From Bacteroidetes bacterium HGW-Bacteroidetes-5 (lineage in GTDB: Bacteria; Bacteroidota; Bacteroidia; Bacteroidales; UBA932), in the NCBI GenBank assembly GCA_002842515.1, contig PHDC01000002.1, positions 440,744-504,743 of the forward strand: a DNA stretch of 64,000 bases, in the 5' to 3' direction. Shown here in pieces: positions 56,820-64,000 of this stretch. A program made the translations under genes and the position numbers. The stretch's first letter is position 1, and each line of letters starts with the position of its first letter. Under the pieces are notes generated by a model. The model worked only from the letters and a program-made list of their open reading frames with translations, had not been told where the DNA came from and searched no databases.

Positions 56820-57740
56820 ATGAAAGTACTGGTAGCTACAGATAAACCATTTGCCAAAGCAGCCGTAGATGGAATTCGTTCAATCGTTGAGGGGGCCGGT
56901 CACACTCTGGCTCTGCTTGAAAAATATACTACAGAAGATGAGCTTTATACTGCAGTAAAAGATGCAGATGCTCTGATCGTTCGCTCAGACAAGATAACCT
57001 CGGAGGTTGTATGTCGCGCCTCAAATTTGAAAATTGTGGTTCGCGCAGGTGCCGGTTATGATAACCTGGACCTTACAGCCTGTACCCAAAAGGGGGTTGT
57101 GGCAATGAACACTCCCGGACAAAACTCAAATGCTGTTGCAGAACTTGCAATTGGGATGATGATATACCTCTCCCGAAATTGTTTTAATCCCGGTACAGGA
57201 AGCGAGCTTAAAGGAAAGACTATTGGTATCCACGCATATGGAAATGTAGGCAGGCTGGTTGCAAAGCTTGCGAAGGGATTCGAGATGAATGTTATTGCAT
57301 TTGACCCATTCGTAGACAAAGTGAAAGTTATAAATGACGGAGTTACCCCGGTATCTACACTGGAGGAGCTTTATGAAAAGTCAAATTTCCTTTCGCTGCA
57401 TATACCTGCTAACGCACAAACCAAAGGTTCCGTTGGATATGACCTCATTACCAGGATGCCAAAAGGGGGATGCCTTGTTAATACCGCAAGAAAAGAGGTT
57501 ATTAATGAAGAAGAACTGGTTAAAGCACTTGAAGAGAGAACAGATCTTAAATATGTAACCGATATTGCTGCAGATAATCAGGCAATCCTTAATGAAAAAT
57601 TTGGGAACAGAGTGTTTGCATCACCTAAGAAGATGGGAGCAGAGACTGCAGAGGCCAATATCAATGCAGGGCTTGCAGCTGCAAATCAAATCGTGAAGTT
57701 TTTTGCAACCGGAGACAAGACATTCCAGGTTAATAAATAA
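56820..57740 (+). CDS. serA: D-3-phosphoglycerate dehydrogenase, short type III form (SerA)
   Basis: 306 residues with no ACT domain: a substrate domain, a Rossmann domain (about 100-285) and a closing helix. The nucleotide loop reads AYGNVG (139-144), with Ala in place of the usual first Gly. The catalytic His of E. coli SerA is replaced by lysine (SPKKMGA, Lys270/Lys271). That is known for the type III enzyme of Entamoeba and its Bacteroidota relatives, where lysine does the catalysis, so I do not call it inactive. It oxidises 3-phosphoglycerate. Confidence 0.9.
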   Translation: MKVLVATDKPFAKAAVDGIRSIVEGAGHTLALLEKYTTEDELYTAVKDADALIVRSDKITSEVVCRASNLKIVVRAGAGYDNLDLTACTQKGVVAMNTPGQNSNAVAELAIGMMIYLSRNCFNPGTGSELKGKTIGIHAYGNVGRLVAKLAKGFEMNVIAFDPFVDKVKVINDGVTPVSTLEELYEKSNFLSLHIPANAQTKGSVGYDLITRMPKGGCLVNTARKEVINEEELVKALEERTDLKYVTDIAADNQAILNEKFGNRVFASPKKMGAETAEANINAGLAAANQIVKFFATGDKTFQVNK

Positions 57741-57809
57741 ATCTTCGCGGCTATTGCAGCTTTCCCAATTATTTAAATAATTAAAAATTAATTCATTATC
57801 CAATAAAAG

Positions 57810-59048
57810 ATGGTAAAAGTAAAACCTTTTGCAGCACTCAGACCACCTAAAGAACTTGCTAAAGAGGTGGCATCCAGGCCATACGATGTTCTCAACTCAG
57901 TTGAGGCAAAAGCAGAAGCTACAGAGAAGTCGTTGCTTCATATAATTAAGCCGGAGATAGATTTTGATCCGATAATTGACGAACATACACAGCAGGCCTA
58001 CGATAAAGCTGTGGAGAACTTCAAGCTTTGGCAAAAGAGAGGCTGGCTGGTTGAGGATACTAAAGAGATGTACTATATCTACGCTCAGACAATGGATGGG
58101 AGAACTCAGTACGGCCTTGTAGTGGGAGCAAGTGTAGATGATTACCTTACCGGGAAGATAAAAAAACACGAGCTTACCCGTAAAGATAAAGAGGAAGATC
58201 GTATGATACACGTTCGTATCCAGAACGCAAATGTAGAGCCTGTCTTTTTTGCATATCCGGACAACAGTGAAATAAACAAAATTGTATCTGACATAGTAAA
58301 GAGTAAAAGCCCGGAGTACGATTTTATTGCAGAGGATGGTTTTGGACACCACTTTTGGCTAATAGAGGATGACTCTGTTAACAAGAGAATCACCGAAATC
58401 TTTAAAACAATCCCGGCCCTCTATGTGGCAGATGGTCACCATAGAACAGCCGCAGCTGCTCTTGTGGGTGAGGAGAAGAGAAAGCAGAATCCAAACCATA
58501 CCGGTGAGGAGGAGTACAACTACTTTTTGGCGGTTGTTTTCCCTGAGAGTCATCTTAAAATTATTGATTATAACCGTGTTGTAAAAGACCTTAATGGTAT
58601 GACATCTGCACAGTTCATTGATAAACTCAAGGGTGACTTTATTGTGGAGAAAATTGGAGCGGAGATATTCAAACCTAAATCACTTCACAACTTCTCTATG
58701 TATATAGATGGGAACTGGTATTCCCTCACAGCAAAAGAGGGCACATATAACGATAACGACCCGATCGGAATTCTTGATGTCACCATTTTGTCTAATCTAA
58801 TTTTTGCCAAACTGCTCGATATTACAGACCTGAGAACTTCAAAAAGGGTAGATTTTGTTGGAGGTATCCGCGGTCTTGGTGAGCTTAAAAAAAGGGTAGA
58901 TTCCACAGAGATGGCTGCCGCATTTGCACTCTACGCCGTTTCAATGAAGCAGCTTATAGATATTGCAGATACCGGAAACATTATGCCACCCAAAACCACC
59001 TGGTTTGAACCTAAACTGCGCAGCGGGCTTGCTATTCATAAATTATAA
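57810..59048 (+). CDS. DUF1015-family protein, possible SerK-like kinase
   Basis: 412 residues of the DUF1015 family: an RPPKE-SRPYDV start, a KKHELTRKDKEEDR block (119-131) and the invariant ADGHHR motif at 207-212. The family has no assigned function. The DGHHR motif resembles the phosphate-binding GxHR of ParB, sulfiredoxin and SerK, which is an archaeal free-serine kinase. Being the third gene after serC and serA supports a role in serine metabolism, but that is an inference. A terminator hairpin follows at 59111-59155. Confidence 0.8.
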   Translation: MVKVKPFAALRPPKELAKEVASRPYDVLNSVEAKAEATEKSLLHIIKPEIDFDPIIDEHTQQAYDKAVENFKLWQKRGWLVEDTKEMYYIYAQTMDGRTQYGLVVGASVDDYLTGKIKKHELTRKDKEEDRMIHVRIQNANVEPVFFAYPDNSEINKIVSDIVKSKSPEYDFIAEDGFGHHFWLIEDDSVNKRITEIFKTIPALYVADGHHRTAAAALVGEEKRKQNPNHTGEEEYNYFLAVVFPESHLKIIDYNRVVKDLNGMTSAQFIDKLKGDFIVEKIGAEIFKPKSLHNFSMYIDGNWYSLTAKEGTYNDNDPIGILDVTILSNLIFAKLLDITDLRTSKRVDFVGGIRGLGELKKRVDSTEMAAAFALYAVSMKQLIDIADTGNIMPPKTTWFEPKLRSGLAIHKL

Positions 59049-59110
59049 CCTTGCCAAGGGTTGTGGGGCTTTGCTGATAATCTGACATTTAACCATTTCA
59101 AGTAAAAGGA

Positions 59111-59155
59111 GGTGAATTCCAAGATAATATCTTGATTCCCTCTTTTTATTTTTAT
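59111..59155 (+). terminator. Terminator after the DUF1015 gene
   Basis: A stem formed by GG-GAAT-CAAGATA and TATCTTG-ATTC-CC (with small bulges) at 59111-59140 is followed by TCTTTTTATTTTT. A perfect AAGGAGGTG at 59106-59114 overlaps the left arm but starts no real reading frame. Confidence 0.6.
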
Positions 59156-59191
59156 AATATTTTAGATAACTTAGTACGCAAAATAACACAA

Positions 59192-60298
59192 ATGGCAAAG
59201 CTTTTACATAAGATAGAGTGGTCAGAAGATTTCTCCATCGGAAATTGTATTATGGATAGTGAACATAAAGCTCTCATAGGAATAATTAATGATTTAGTCC
59301 AAGATATTAACATACGGGTGAAATCCGGAGAATTTGCCGAGATACTCTCCAGGATGACAGATTACAGTCTTAATCACTTTTCCAATGAAGAGGCATATAT
59401 GCAGAGCATTAATTATCCAGATACTGAAAATCATATTAAGTATCATAAGGAGTATGTTTTAAAAACAGCTCTCTTCAATAGCCTGTACCTTACTATAAAT
59501 AGCCCTAACGATAGTGATGTTGTAGATTTTCTGCATAAATGGTGGGTAAACCATATAATGTCTGAGGATAAAAAATATGAAATATATAAAAGGGAGAGCA
59601 TCTACTCAGAGATCAAAAGAAGAGTGCTGGAGATATCAACAGATGCGGCAAGAGAAAGTGGAAAGAGATTTTTTAAAGAAGAGGTCAATATTGCAGGGGT
59701 AAAGTCGGCTGATATTGGAAAGCTCTCTAAAGATCTCTTTAAAAACCTTACAGATAAAGATAAAAAATCAGTTTTTATTCTCTGTGAAATGCTATGGAGA
59801 GGCAATATTCTGGAGGAGAGTTTTATTGCCTGCAGCTGGGCATATAATATGAGAAAATATTTTGTTGAAGAAGATTTTTACATATTCGAAAACTGGATTG
59901 AGCGTTTTGTGACCAACTGGGCATCCTGCGACACCTTCTGTAACCATACAATGGGTGAAATTATTGATATGTACCCCCATTTAACAGACAACCTTATGGG
60001 ATGGTGCAAAAGCGAGAACAGATGGAAAAGGCGTGCAGCTGCTGTCTCTCTAATTGTTCCGGCCAGAGAGGGAAGATTTATGGATGAAGTTTTCCAGATT
60101 GCAGATCTGCTGTTGTTAGACGAAGATGATATGGTTAGAAAGGGGTACGGATGGTTGCTTAAGGTTTGCTCAAACAAACATCAGGAAGAGGTATTTGATT
60201 TCGTAATGAAGCGCAAAGATGTAATGCCAAGAACATCTTTAAGATATGCTATAGAGAAGATGCCCGCGCAACTAAAGGCCCGGGCAATGAAACGTTAA
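59192..60298 (+). CDS. Bacteriohemerythrin fused to AlkD-like DNA-alkylation-repair domain
   Basis: 368 residues from the ATG at 59192. Domain 1 (about 6-130) is a hemerythrin: the di-iron ligands are His25, His62, Glu66, His81, His85, His121 and Asp126, with spacing matching characterised bacteriohemerythrins. Domain 2 (about 140-368) is an all-helical HEAT repeat fold of the AlkD type. Trp243, Asp247 and Trp321 sit at the +4 and +74 spacing of the catalytic Trp-Asp-Trp of Bacillus AlkD. Such enzymes excise N3- and N7-alkylated bases. The protein would link oxygen or nitric oxide sensing to DNA repair; that is an inference. Its neighbour is a cyclase. Confidence 0.85.
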   Translation: MAKLLHKIEWSEDFSIGNCIMDSEHKALIGIINDLVQDINIRVKSGEFAEILSRMTDYSLNHFSNEEAYMQSINYPDTENHIKYHKEYVLKTALFNSLYLTINSPNDSDVVDFLHKWWVNHIMSEDKKYEIYKRESIYSEIKRRVLEISTDAARESGKRFFKEEVNIAGVKSADIGKLSKDLFKNLTDKDKKSVFILCEMLWRGNILEESFIACSWAYNMRKYFVEEDFYIFENWIERFVTNWASCDTFCNHTMGEIIDMYPHLTDNLMGWCKSENRWKRRAAAVSLIVPAREGRFMDEVFQIADLLLLDEDDMVRKGYGWLLKVCSNKHQEEVFDFVMKRKDVMPRTSLRYAIEKMPAQLKARAMKR

Positions 60299-60313
60299 CT
60301 AAAATACAAATAG

Positions 60314-60943
60314 ATGTTTATAGATCTTACTCACGAAATCTCCAGCCAGATGCCATTCTATCCCGGGACTCCTGCCCCCTCTATTAGAAAATTCTGCACG
60401 ATTGAGGATAGCGGTTACACCGAGCTTGAAATCTCAATAAACACTCACACCGGGACCCACATTGATGCCCCTGCTCATATTATTACCAATGGACTTATGC
60501 TCAACCAATATGAGATTGGTCAGTTTACCGGCAAAGCGATATGTATAGATTGTACATCTGTCAATGAGATTGGAGTTGAAGAGGTCTCACGAGCAGTTGA
60601 ACCGAACAGCTCAATTGAATTTGTTTTGCTCAAAACCGGGTGGAGCCAAAAATGGGGCGAGAGCTCATACTTTGAAGACTTTCCGGTACTTACGGAGGCT
60701 GCTGCCCGTTATATTGCAGATAAAAAGATAAAGGTGGTTTGTATGGATGTTATATCTGCAGATAATATTGCAGATACACATCTGCCTATTCACAACATCT
60801 TGCTTGGCAACGGGGTGATGATTGCAGAAAACCTCAATATTCCGGAGAACTTTCCGGTAGAGAGCCCTTTTGAAATCTACCTTATCCCTCTTAAAATCAA
60901 AGATTCCGATGGCTCACCATTAAGGGCCTTTGCAAAAGTTTAG
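60314..60943 (+). CDS. Cyclase/kynurenine formamidase-family hydrolase
   Basis: 209 residues with the metal-binding HTGTHIDAPAHI motif near 46-57, the signature of the cyclase/KynB family, in which His and Asp residues bind a divalent metal. Members hydrolyse amides or cyclise polyketide or other substrates. The substrate here is unknown. It lies 15 bases after the hemerythrin-AlkD gene, so the two probably share a transcript. Its stop overlaps the convergent Pr6Pr stop by three bases. Confidence 0.85.
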   Translation: MFIDLTHEISSQMPFYPGTPAPSIRKFCTIEDSGYTELEISINTHTGTHIDAPAHIITNGLMLNQYEIGQFTGKAICIDCTSVNEIGVEEVSRAVEPNSSIEFVLLKTGWSQKWGESSYFEDFPVLTEAAARYIADKKIKVVCMDVISADNIADTHLPIHNILLGNGVMIAENLNIPENFPVESPFEIYLIPLKIKDSDGSPLRAFAKV

Positions 60944-61581
60944 CCAACTTTTTTAACCTTTTTTGCTACCCTCTTGTTTGTAAGGTAGTTGTTATTTATA
61001 AAGATAAGAAGTAGAATCATACAACTGAATCCGATGGCTACCAATAATAGATACACAGCTACAAACAGACCGTACTGCTGAGTATCAAAAAAAGGATAGA
61101 GATAATCATCGAAAACTAAAGCCCGAAACAGACCCCACGCCATAAAAACCAAAGGGTAGATAAGCCAACGGAAAAACTCTTCGTAACTATATCTTCTCTG
61201 CTCAAAAAATAGCCAAAAGATAAACATCAGAGGTGGTGTAATGTAATGCAGAATGGTGGAAGATAGTCTCTCCATTCCGTAGAGCTCATAAATAGGCTCC
61301 AGAATAATAAGATATACAACACCGGTGAGCACAATATATGAAGTTACCGGCCCGAGAATGTTGTTAAAAGAGTTGACCGAACTATATCTTTTCATAAAGA
61401 TTGAGACAAATGCATATATCAGGATTAATGCATTTGACTGGAGCGTGAAGAATTTAAAATTTGATAACCCTTTTAATATGTCACCTCCATCTGAATGGTT
61501 ATAGACATCTAATGAGATACCGGCAACTGCAAATACAAAAATAGACCACAATAAAATTCTTTTTATCAATTCCTGCTTCAT
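60940..61581 (-). CDS. Pr6Pr-family membrane protein
   Basis: 213 residues with six predicted membrane segments and the NFKFFTLQSNALIL block near 41-54 and the LHYITPPLMFIFWLFFE block near 110-126, which fit the Pr6Pr family. The function is unknown. It lies 44 bases downstream of the GNAT gene on the same strand, and its end overlaps the cyclase end. A lysine-rich C-terminus is exposed on the cytoplasmic side. Confidence 0.75.
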   Translation of the reverse strand: MKQELIKRILLWSIFVFAVAGISLDVYNHSDGGDILKGLSNFKFFTLQSNALILIYAFVSIFMKRYSSVNSFNNILGPVTSYIVLTGVVYLIILEPIYELYGMERLSSTILHYITPPLMFIFWLFFEQRRYSYEEFFRWLIYPLVFMAWGLFRALVFDDYLYPFFDTQQYGLFVAVYLLLVAIGFSCMILLLIFINNNYLTNKRVAKKVKKVG

Positions 61582-61625
61582 AATTCTATTATTTACTATC
61601 TATAATATGTTCTTTATTATAAGCT

Positions 61626-62078
61626 TCACTTCATCCATTCATAAGTAGTATAGTGCTCTCCACTCATACCCAGAGATTCATAAACCTTTTGTGCGGGTAC
61701 ATTTCTTTTATCTACATATAGCCTTATACCTCTGATATTATCTGAAGCGTTTACCAAGCCCTTGATGTGGTCGTAGAGCAGCTTGTATATCCCCATTTTT
61801 CTGAATCCCGGCTTGGTATAGACAGATTGAATCCACCAAACCCATCCGTTTCTCCAATCACTCCACTCGTAGGTAATCATAAGCATCCCCACTGCCATAC
61901 TATCTGCCTCGGCAATAAAGTACCTGGCTCTATTATTATCACTTAAAACAGAGTTGACCCCTTTTGTAAGAATATCCCGGTCAAGTTTAAGGTCTTCCGT
62001 CTCCAGAGCCATCTCCATCTGAAAATCTACTATAGCCCCAATATCTTGGGTATTTGCATCTCTTATTGTTATTTTCAT
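61626..62078 (-). CDS. GNAT-family N-acetyltransferase
   Basis: A 150-residue acetyltransferase with the acetyl-CoA loop in KPGFRKMGIYKLLYDHI near 91-107 (the GNAT motif R-x-x-G-x-x) and a strand-helix pattern typical of the family. It acetylates an amine from acetyl-CoA, substrate unknown. A 92-base gap with an AGGAGG segment separates it from the M28 gene upstream. It may belong to the same minus-strand group. Confidence 0.85.
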   Translation of the reverse strand: MKITIRDANTQDIGAIVDFQMEMALETEDLKLDRDILTKGVNSVLSDNNRARYFIAEADSMAVGMLMITYEWSDWRNGWVWWIQSVYTKPGFRKMGIYKLLYDHIKGLVNASDNIRGIRLYVDKRNVPAQKVYESLGMSGEHYTTYEWMK

Positions 62079-62170
62079 ATACTCTCTTTGTTTGTTTTTA
62101 TCCTCCTAAATTACAAATTACTTTTATGTAAAAGCTCCTGTTCTCTAAATTTAATACCCATTCTCTGATC

Positions 62171-63778
62171 TTAATTAAGGAGTTTCGGAGGTGGATTGGT
62201 GCTCTTACTCAACCACAGCACCACATTCAATGCCAACTCTGTATCTTCAATCACCCCTCTCCAGTCCCAGTTTTGGTCATAGTTATCGGAAGGTCTGTGG
62301 TACATATTTTTAATATAGTGATCCCAGCTCTGTTGTGCCCACTCCTTACCGTGTTCTCTGCTGTCAAAACAGCCCATAGCCCATATTGAGGGTACACCCG
62401 CTTTGTAAAACGGAAAGTGATCACTCCGAAAAAAGAGACCTGTATGTGAGTTCGGGTCCGGTAGCAAATATCGCTGCTGCTTTGCGGCAAATATTTCATA
62501 AAGGCTGTCCAGTGTAGAGTATCCAAAACCAATCATTGTAACATCCTTCATCTTACCTCTTGGAACCAGCATATCATTGTTAAGACAGGCGATAGTACTC
62601 TCAATAGGGATGGCAGGATTGGCCACATAGTAGTAACTGCCTGTAAGACCCTGCTCCTCTGCAGTTGGAAAGAGAAGAATAATTGATCTGTCGGGCTTAG
62701 ATCTCATTTTATTGATTACTCTGCCAATTTCAAATGCCCAAGCCATTGTTGTACCATTATCTACAGCTCCGTTGTAGATTGAGTCCCCGTTCTGCTTCTC
62801 TCCGACTCCAAAGTGATCCCAGTGTGCTGTAATTATAACTGCCTCTTCCGGGGTTTTCGCTCCCCTTAATATCCCGGCAACATTTTTTGAGCTATTCTTC
62901 TCAATTTTATTCTGAATATTGACAGAAATTGCCGCATCTGTTTCAAAAGGTTGAAAATTTGCATTAAGCGAGATTGCCCTCAAATCATCTAAAGAGTAGC
63001 CCATCTTTGAGAATATCTCTGTGGCACTCTCTGCGTTTAACCATCCCGTAATCTTACTGTTGTTTAGTATCTCGTCGTTGTCAATAAACAGTCGTGAAGT
63101 GATTGAGCTGTTTCGGGGAACATTATATCCATAACCTGCTCCCAGTTCATCGTGGATAATAAGTATCCCCTCTGCCCCGAGTTTGGCAGCCTGTTCATAC
63201 TTATAGGTCCATCTTCCATAATAGGTCATCTCATCTCCTTTGAAGATGCTCTTATCTTTAGAGTATAGCCCTGGATCGTTTATCAAAACAACAACTGTTT
63301 TGCCCTTAAGATCCATCCCTTTATAATCGTCCCATCCATACTCGGGAGCAACAATACCAAACCCGCAGAAAACCAGTTTAGATTGTTTTATCTCAATTTT
63401 ATCTGCAGGATATGGAGAGCTGACTGCAATTTGATCCGGAGCATTCAACAACATCTCCTCCCCTTTTATGTTAATAACCGCGTTCCCATCTACAGTAGAT
63501 GTGATTTGAATCATAGGCACCTGTTGATAGTAGCTATCTCCAAATGCAGGTTCAAAACCGATATCTGCAAGTTCTGCAGCAATATACTCCACAGAAAGTC
63601 TTTCCCCCTCTGTAAAAGGTTTTCGACCCATAAATGAGTCATCGGAGAGATCCTTCACTATCCTCTTCATATCATCTACAGATATATATTTAGCTGGATT
63701 CTCCCTGCAGGAGCTAAAGAGAAGAGACATTATCATCAATATAACCGCCCATTCAGTGATAGTTGCTATCTTTTTCAT
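62171..63778 (-). CDS. M28-family zinc aminopeptidase lipoprotein with PA domain
   Basis: 535 residues: a lipoprotein signal with Cys24 (FSSC), a protease-associated domain (about 110-260), and an M28 peptidase domain. The zinc ligands sit in TAHWDHFG, NGAVDNGTT, PTAEEQGLTGS (with the general base), LNNDML and RSDHFPF. It cleaves N-terminal residues or peptides in the periplasm or on the surface. It is the first gene of the minus-strand group M28-GNAT-Pr6Pr. A one-mismatch -7 box (TATCTTTA on the minus strand, 63803-63810) is upstream. Confidence 0.92.
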   Translation of the reverse strand: MKKIATITEWAVILMIMSLLFSSCRENPAKYISVDDMKRIVKDLSDDSFMGRKPFTEGERLSVEYIAAELADIGFEPAFGDSYYQQVPMIQITSTVDGNAVINIKGEEMLLNAPDQIAVSSPYPADKIEIKQSKLVFCGFGIVAPEYGWDDYKGMDLKGKTVVVLINDPGLYSKDKSIFKGDEMTYYGRWTYKYEQAAKLGAEGILIIHDELGAGYGYNVPRNSSITSRLFIDNDEILNNSKITGWLNAESATEIFSKMGYSLDDLRAISLNANFQPFETDAAISVNIQNKIEKNSSKNVAGILRGAKTPEEAVIITAHWDHFGVGEKQNGDSIYNGAVDNGTTMAWAFEIGRVINKMRSKPDRSIILLFPTAEEQGLTGSYYYVANPAIPIESTIACLNNDMLVPRGKMKDVTMIGFGYSTLDSLYEIFAAKQQRYLLPDPNSHTGLFFRSDHFPFYKAGVPSIWAMGCFDSREHGKEWAQQSWDHYIKNMYHRPSDNYDQNWDWRGVIEDTELALNVVLWLSKSTNPPPKLLN

Positions 63779-63882
63779 AAGAGTTCTTTAAAATTTTCGT
63801 TATAAAGATACAACTAAATTTCTTTGTTGAGATTGGCTGTGATAACCATCCGGGAAGCTTACTGTTTATAGGAAAGCTCTCT

Positions 63883-64000
63883 TTAAAAAATAACAAGCAG
63901 CTCTATTGTGAATTTATTTGAGTCCATCTCGTCATATTTATTAAACTCAGCAATTGGTCTCTCTACCAGGTAGTATTCGTAGTCGAATCTTATAAGGGAG
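63883..64000 (-). CDS. C-terminal fragment of an unidentified protein (truncated by window edge)
   Basis: An open minus-strand frame enters from the right edge and stops with TAA at 63883-63885, showing the last 39 residues (ending TIELLVIF). The alternating polar and hydrophobic residues and terminal Phe would suit an outer-membrane beta-barrel, but the fragment is too short to identify. The 104-base gap to the M28 start holds no other gene. Confidence 0.5.
   Translation of the reverse strand, partial: SLIRFDYEYYLVERPIAEFNKYDEMDSNKFTIELLVIF

Noticed and set aside
56820..57740. SerA read as a pseudogene because the His and ACT domain are missing.
   Set aside because: The whole frame is intact and the lysine replacement is the known type III arrangement.
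57767..57782. AATTATTTAAATAATT, a 16-base palindrome between serA and DUF1015.
   Set aside because: It is AT-only in an AT-rich gap, with no neighbouring promoter or matching site; chance is the simplest explanation.
59104..59114. AAAGGAGGTG, a perfect Shine-Dalgarno sequence in a gap.
   Set aside because: It precedes only a seven-codon frame and its bases belong to the terminator stem; the real start is at 59192.
1..64000. CRISPR array, tRNA or rRNA genes, phage or defence islands.
   Set aside because: No repeat-spacer pattern, cloverleaf, rRNA-like block or phage or nuclease cluster could be found.

Overview
The window looks like a chromosomal segment from a Bacteroidota (Bacteroidales-like) bacterium. 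The gene families are those of that phylum: an FtsL-like gene in the dcw cluster, an FtsI that ends in a PASTA domain, an ExbB-membrane protein-ExbD-ExbD block, DUF4834, DUF3127, a DUF1015 gene beside serC-serA, and a type III SerA. Several upstream regions carry the Bacteroidota -7 promoter motif TAnnTTTG, and few genes have a clear Shine-Dalgarno sequence. I see no rRNA, tRNA, CRISPR array, insertion sequence, prophage or integration scar. No gene-free stretch exceeds about 150 bases, so this is mostly core genome.

Layout. (1) 1-812, minus: 5' part of an M23 lipoprotein peptidase cut by the window edge. (2) 813-953: regulatory region with four 10-bp-phased repeats that look like a MraZ operator. 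(3) 954-17661, plus: an unbroken division and peptidoglycan (dcw) cluster, mraZ-rsmH-ftsL-ftsI-murE-mraY-murD-ftsW-murG-murC-ftsQ-ftsA-ftsZ, followed by gltX. (4) 17677-19868, minus: a DegT-type sugar aminotransferase and galE. (5) 19940-25299, plus: rpiB-truB-queA, a terminator, then dprA-tatD-ansA. (6) 25405-27645, plus: a proton-driven ExbB/ExbD energiser block. (7) 27741-34523, plus: alkaline phosphatase, GHL10 glycosidase, proton antiporter, asnS, udk and a TonB-like protein. (8) 42584-34510, minus: a tight six-gene envelope operon (DUF3352-like/propeller protein, DUF4834, MsbA, acyl-CoA synthetase, dCMP deaminase, CtpA). (9) Divergent from it, glnA, which meets recQ end to end. (10) 46500-51079, plus: kdsD, an arginase-family gene, nhaA, an FKBP lipoprotein and DUF3127. 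(11) 53516-51123, minus: LuxC-like acyl-CoA reductase, a PRiA4-ORF3-like protein and miaA. (12) 53570-60943, plus: a YigZ/IMPACT protein, pyrB-pyrI, serC-serA-DUF1015, a hemerythrin-AlkD fusion and a cyclase. (13) 63778-60940, minus: M28 peptidase, GNAT, Pr6Pr membrane protein; and at the right edge a C-terminal fragment of one more minus-strand gene.

How the genes fit together. Regions 1-3 and 8 build and remodel the envelope: precursor synthesis, septal synthesis, lipid export, periplasmic proteolysis and peptidoglycan hydrolysis. Region 6 with the TonB-like gene supplies energy for outer-membrane transport. Regions 9, 11 and 12 cover nitrogen, pyrimidine and serine metabolism. The most unusual item is the protein at 59192-60298. 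It joins a di-iron hemerythrin domain with all seven ligands at canonical spacing to an AlkD-like DNA-alkylation-repair domain that keeps the three catalytic positions. Next are a DUF1015 protein beside serC-serA with a DGHHR motif that suggests a free-serine kinase, and a DUF3127 protein whose C-terminus mimics the single-stranded-DNA-binding-protein interaction tip.
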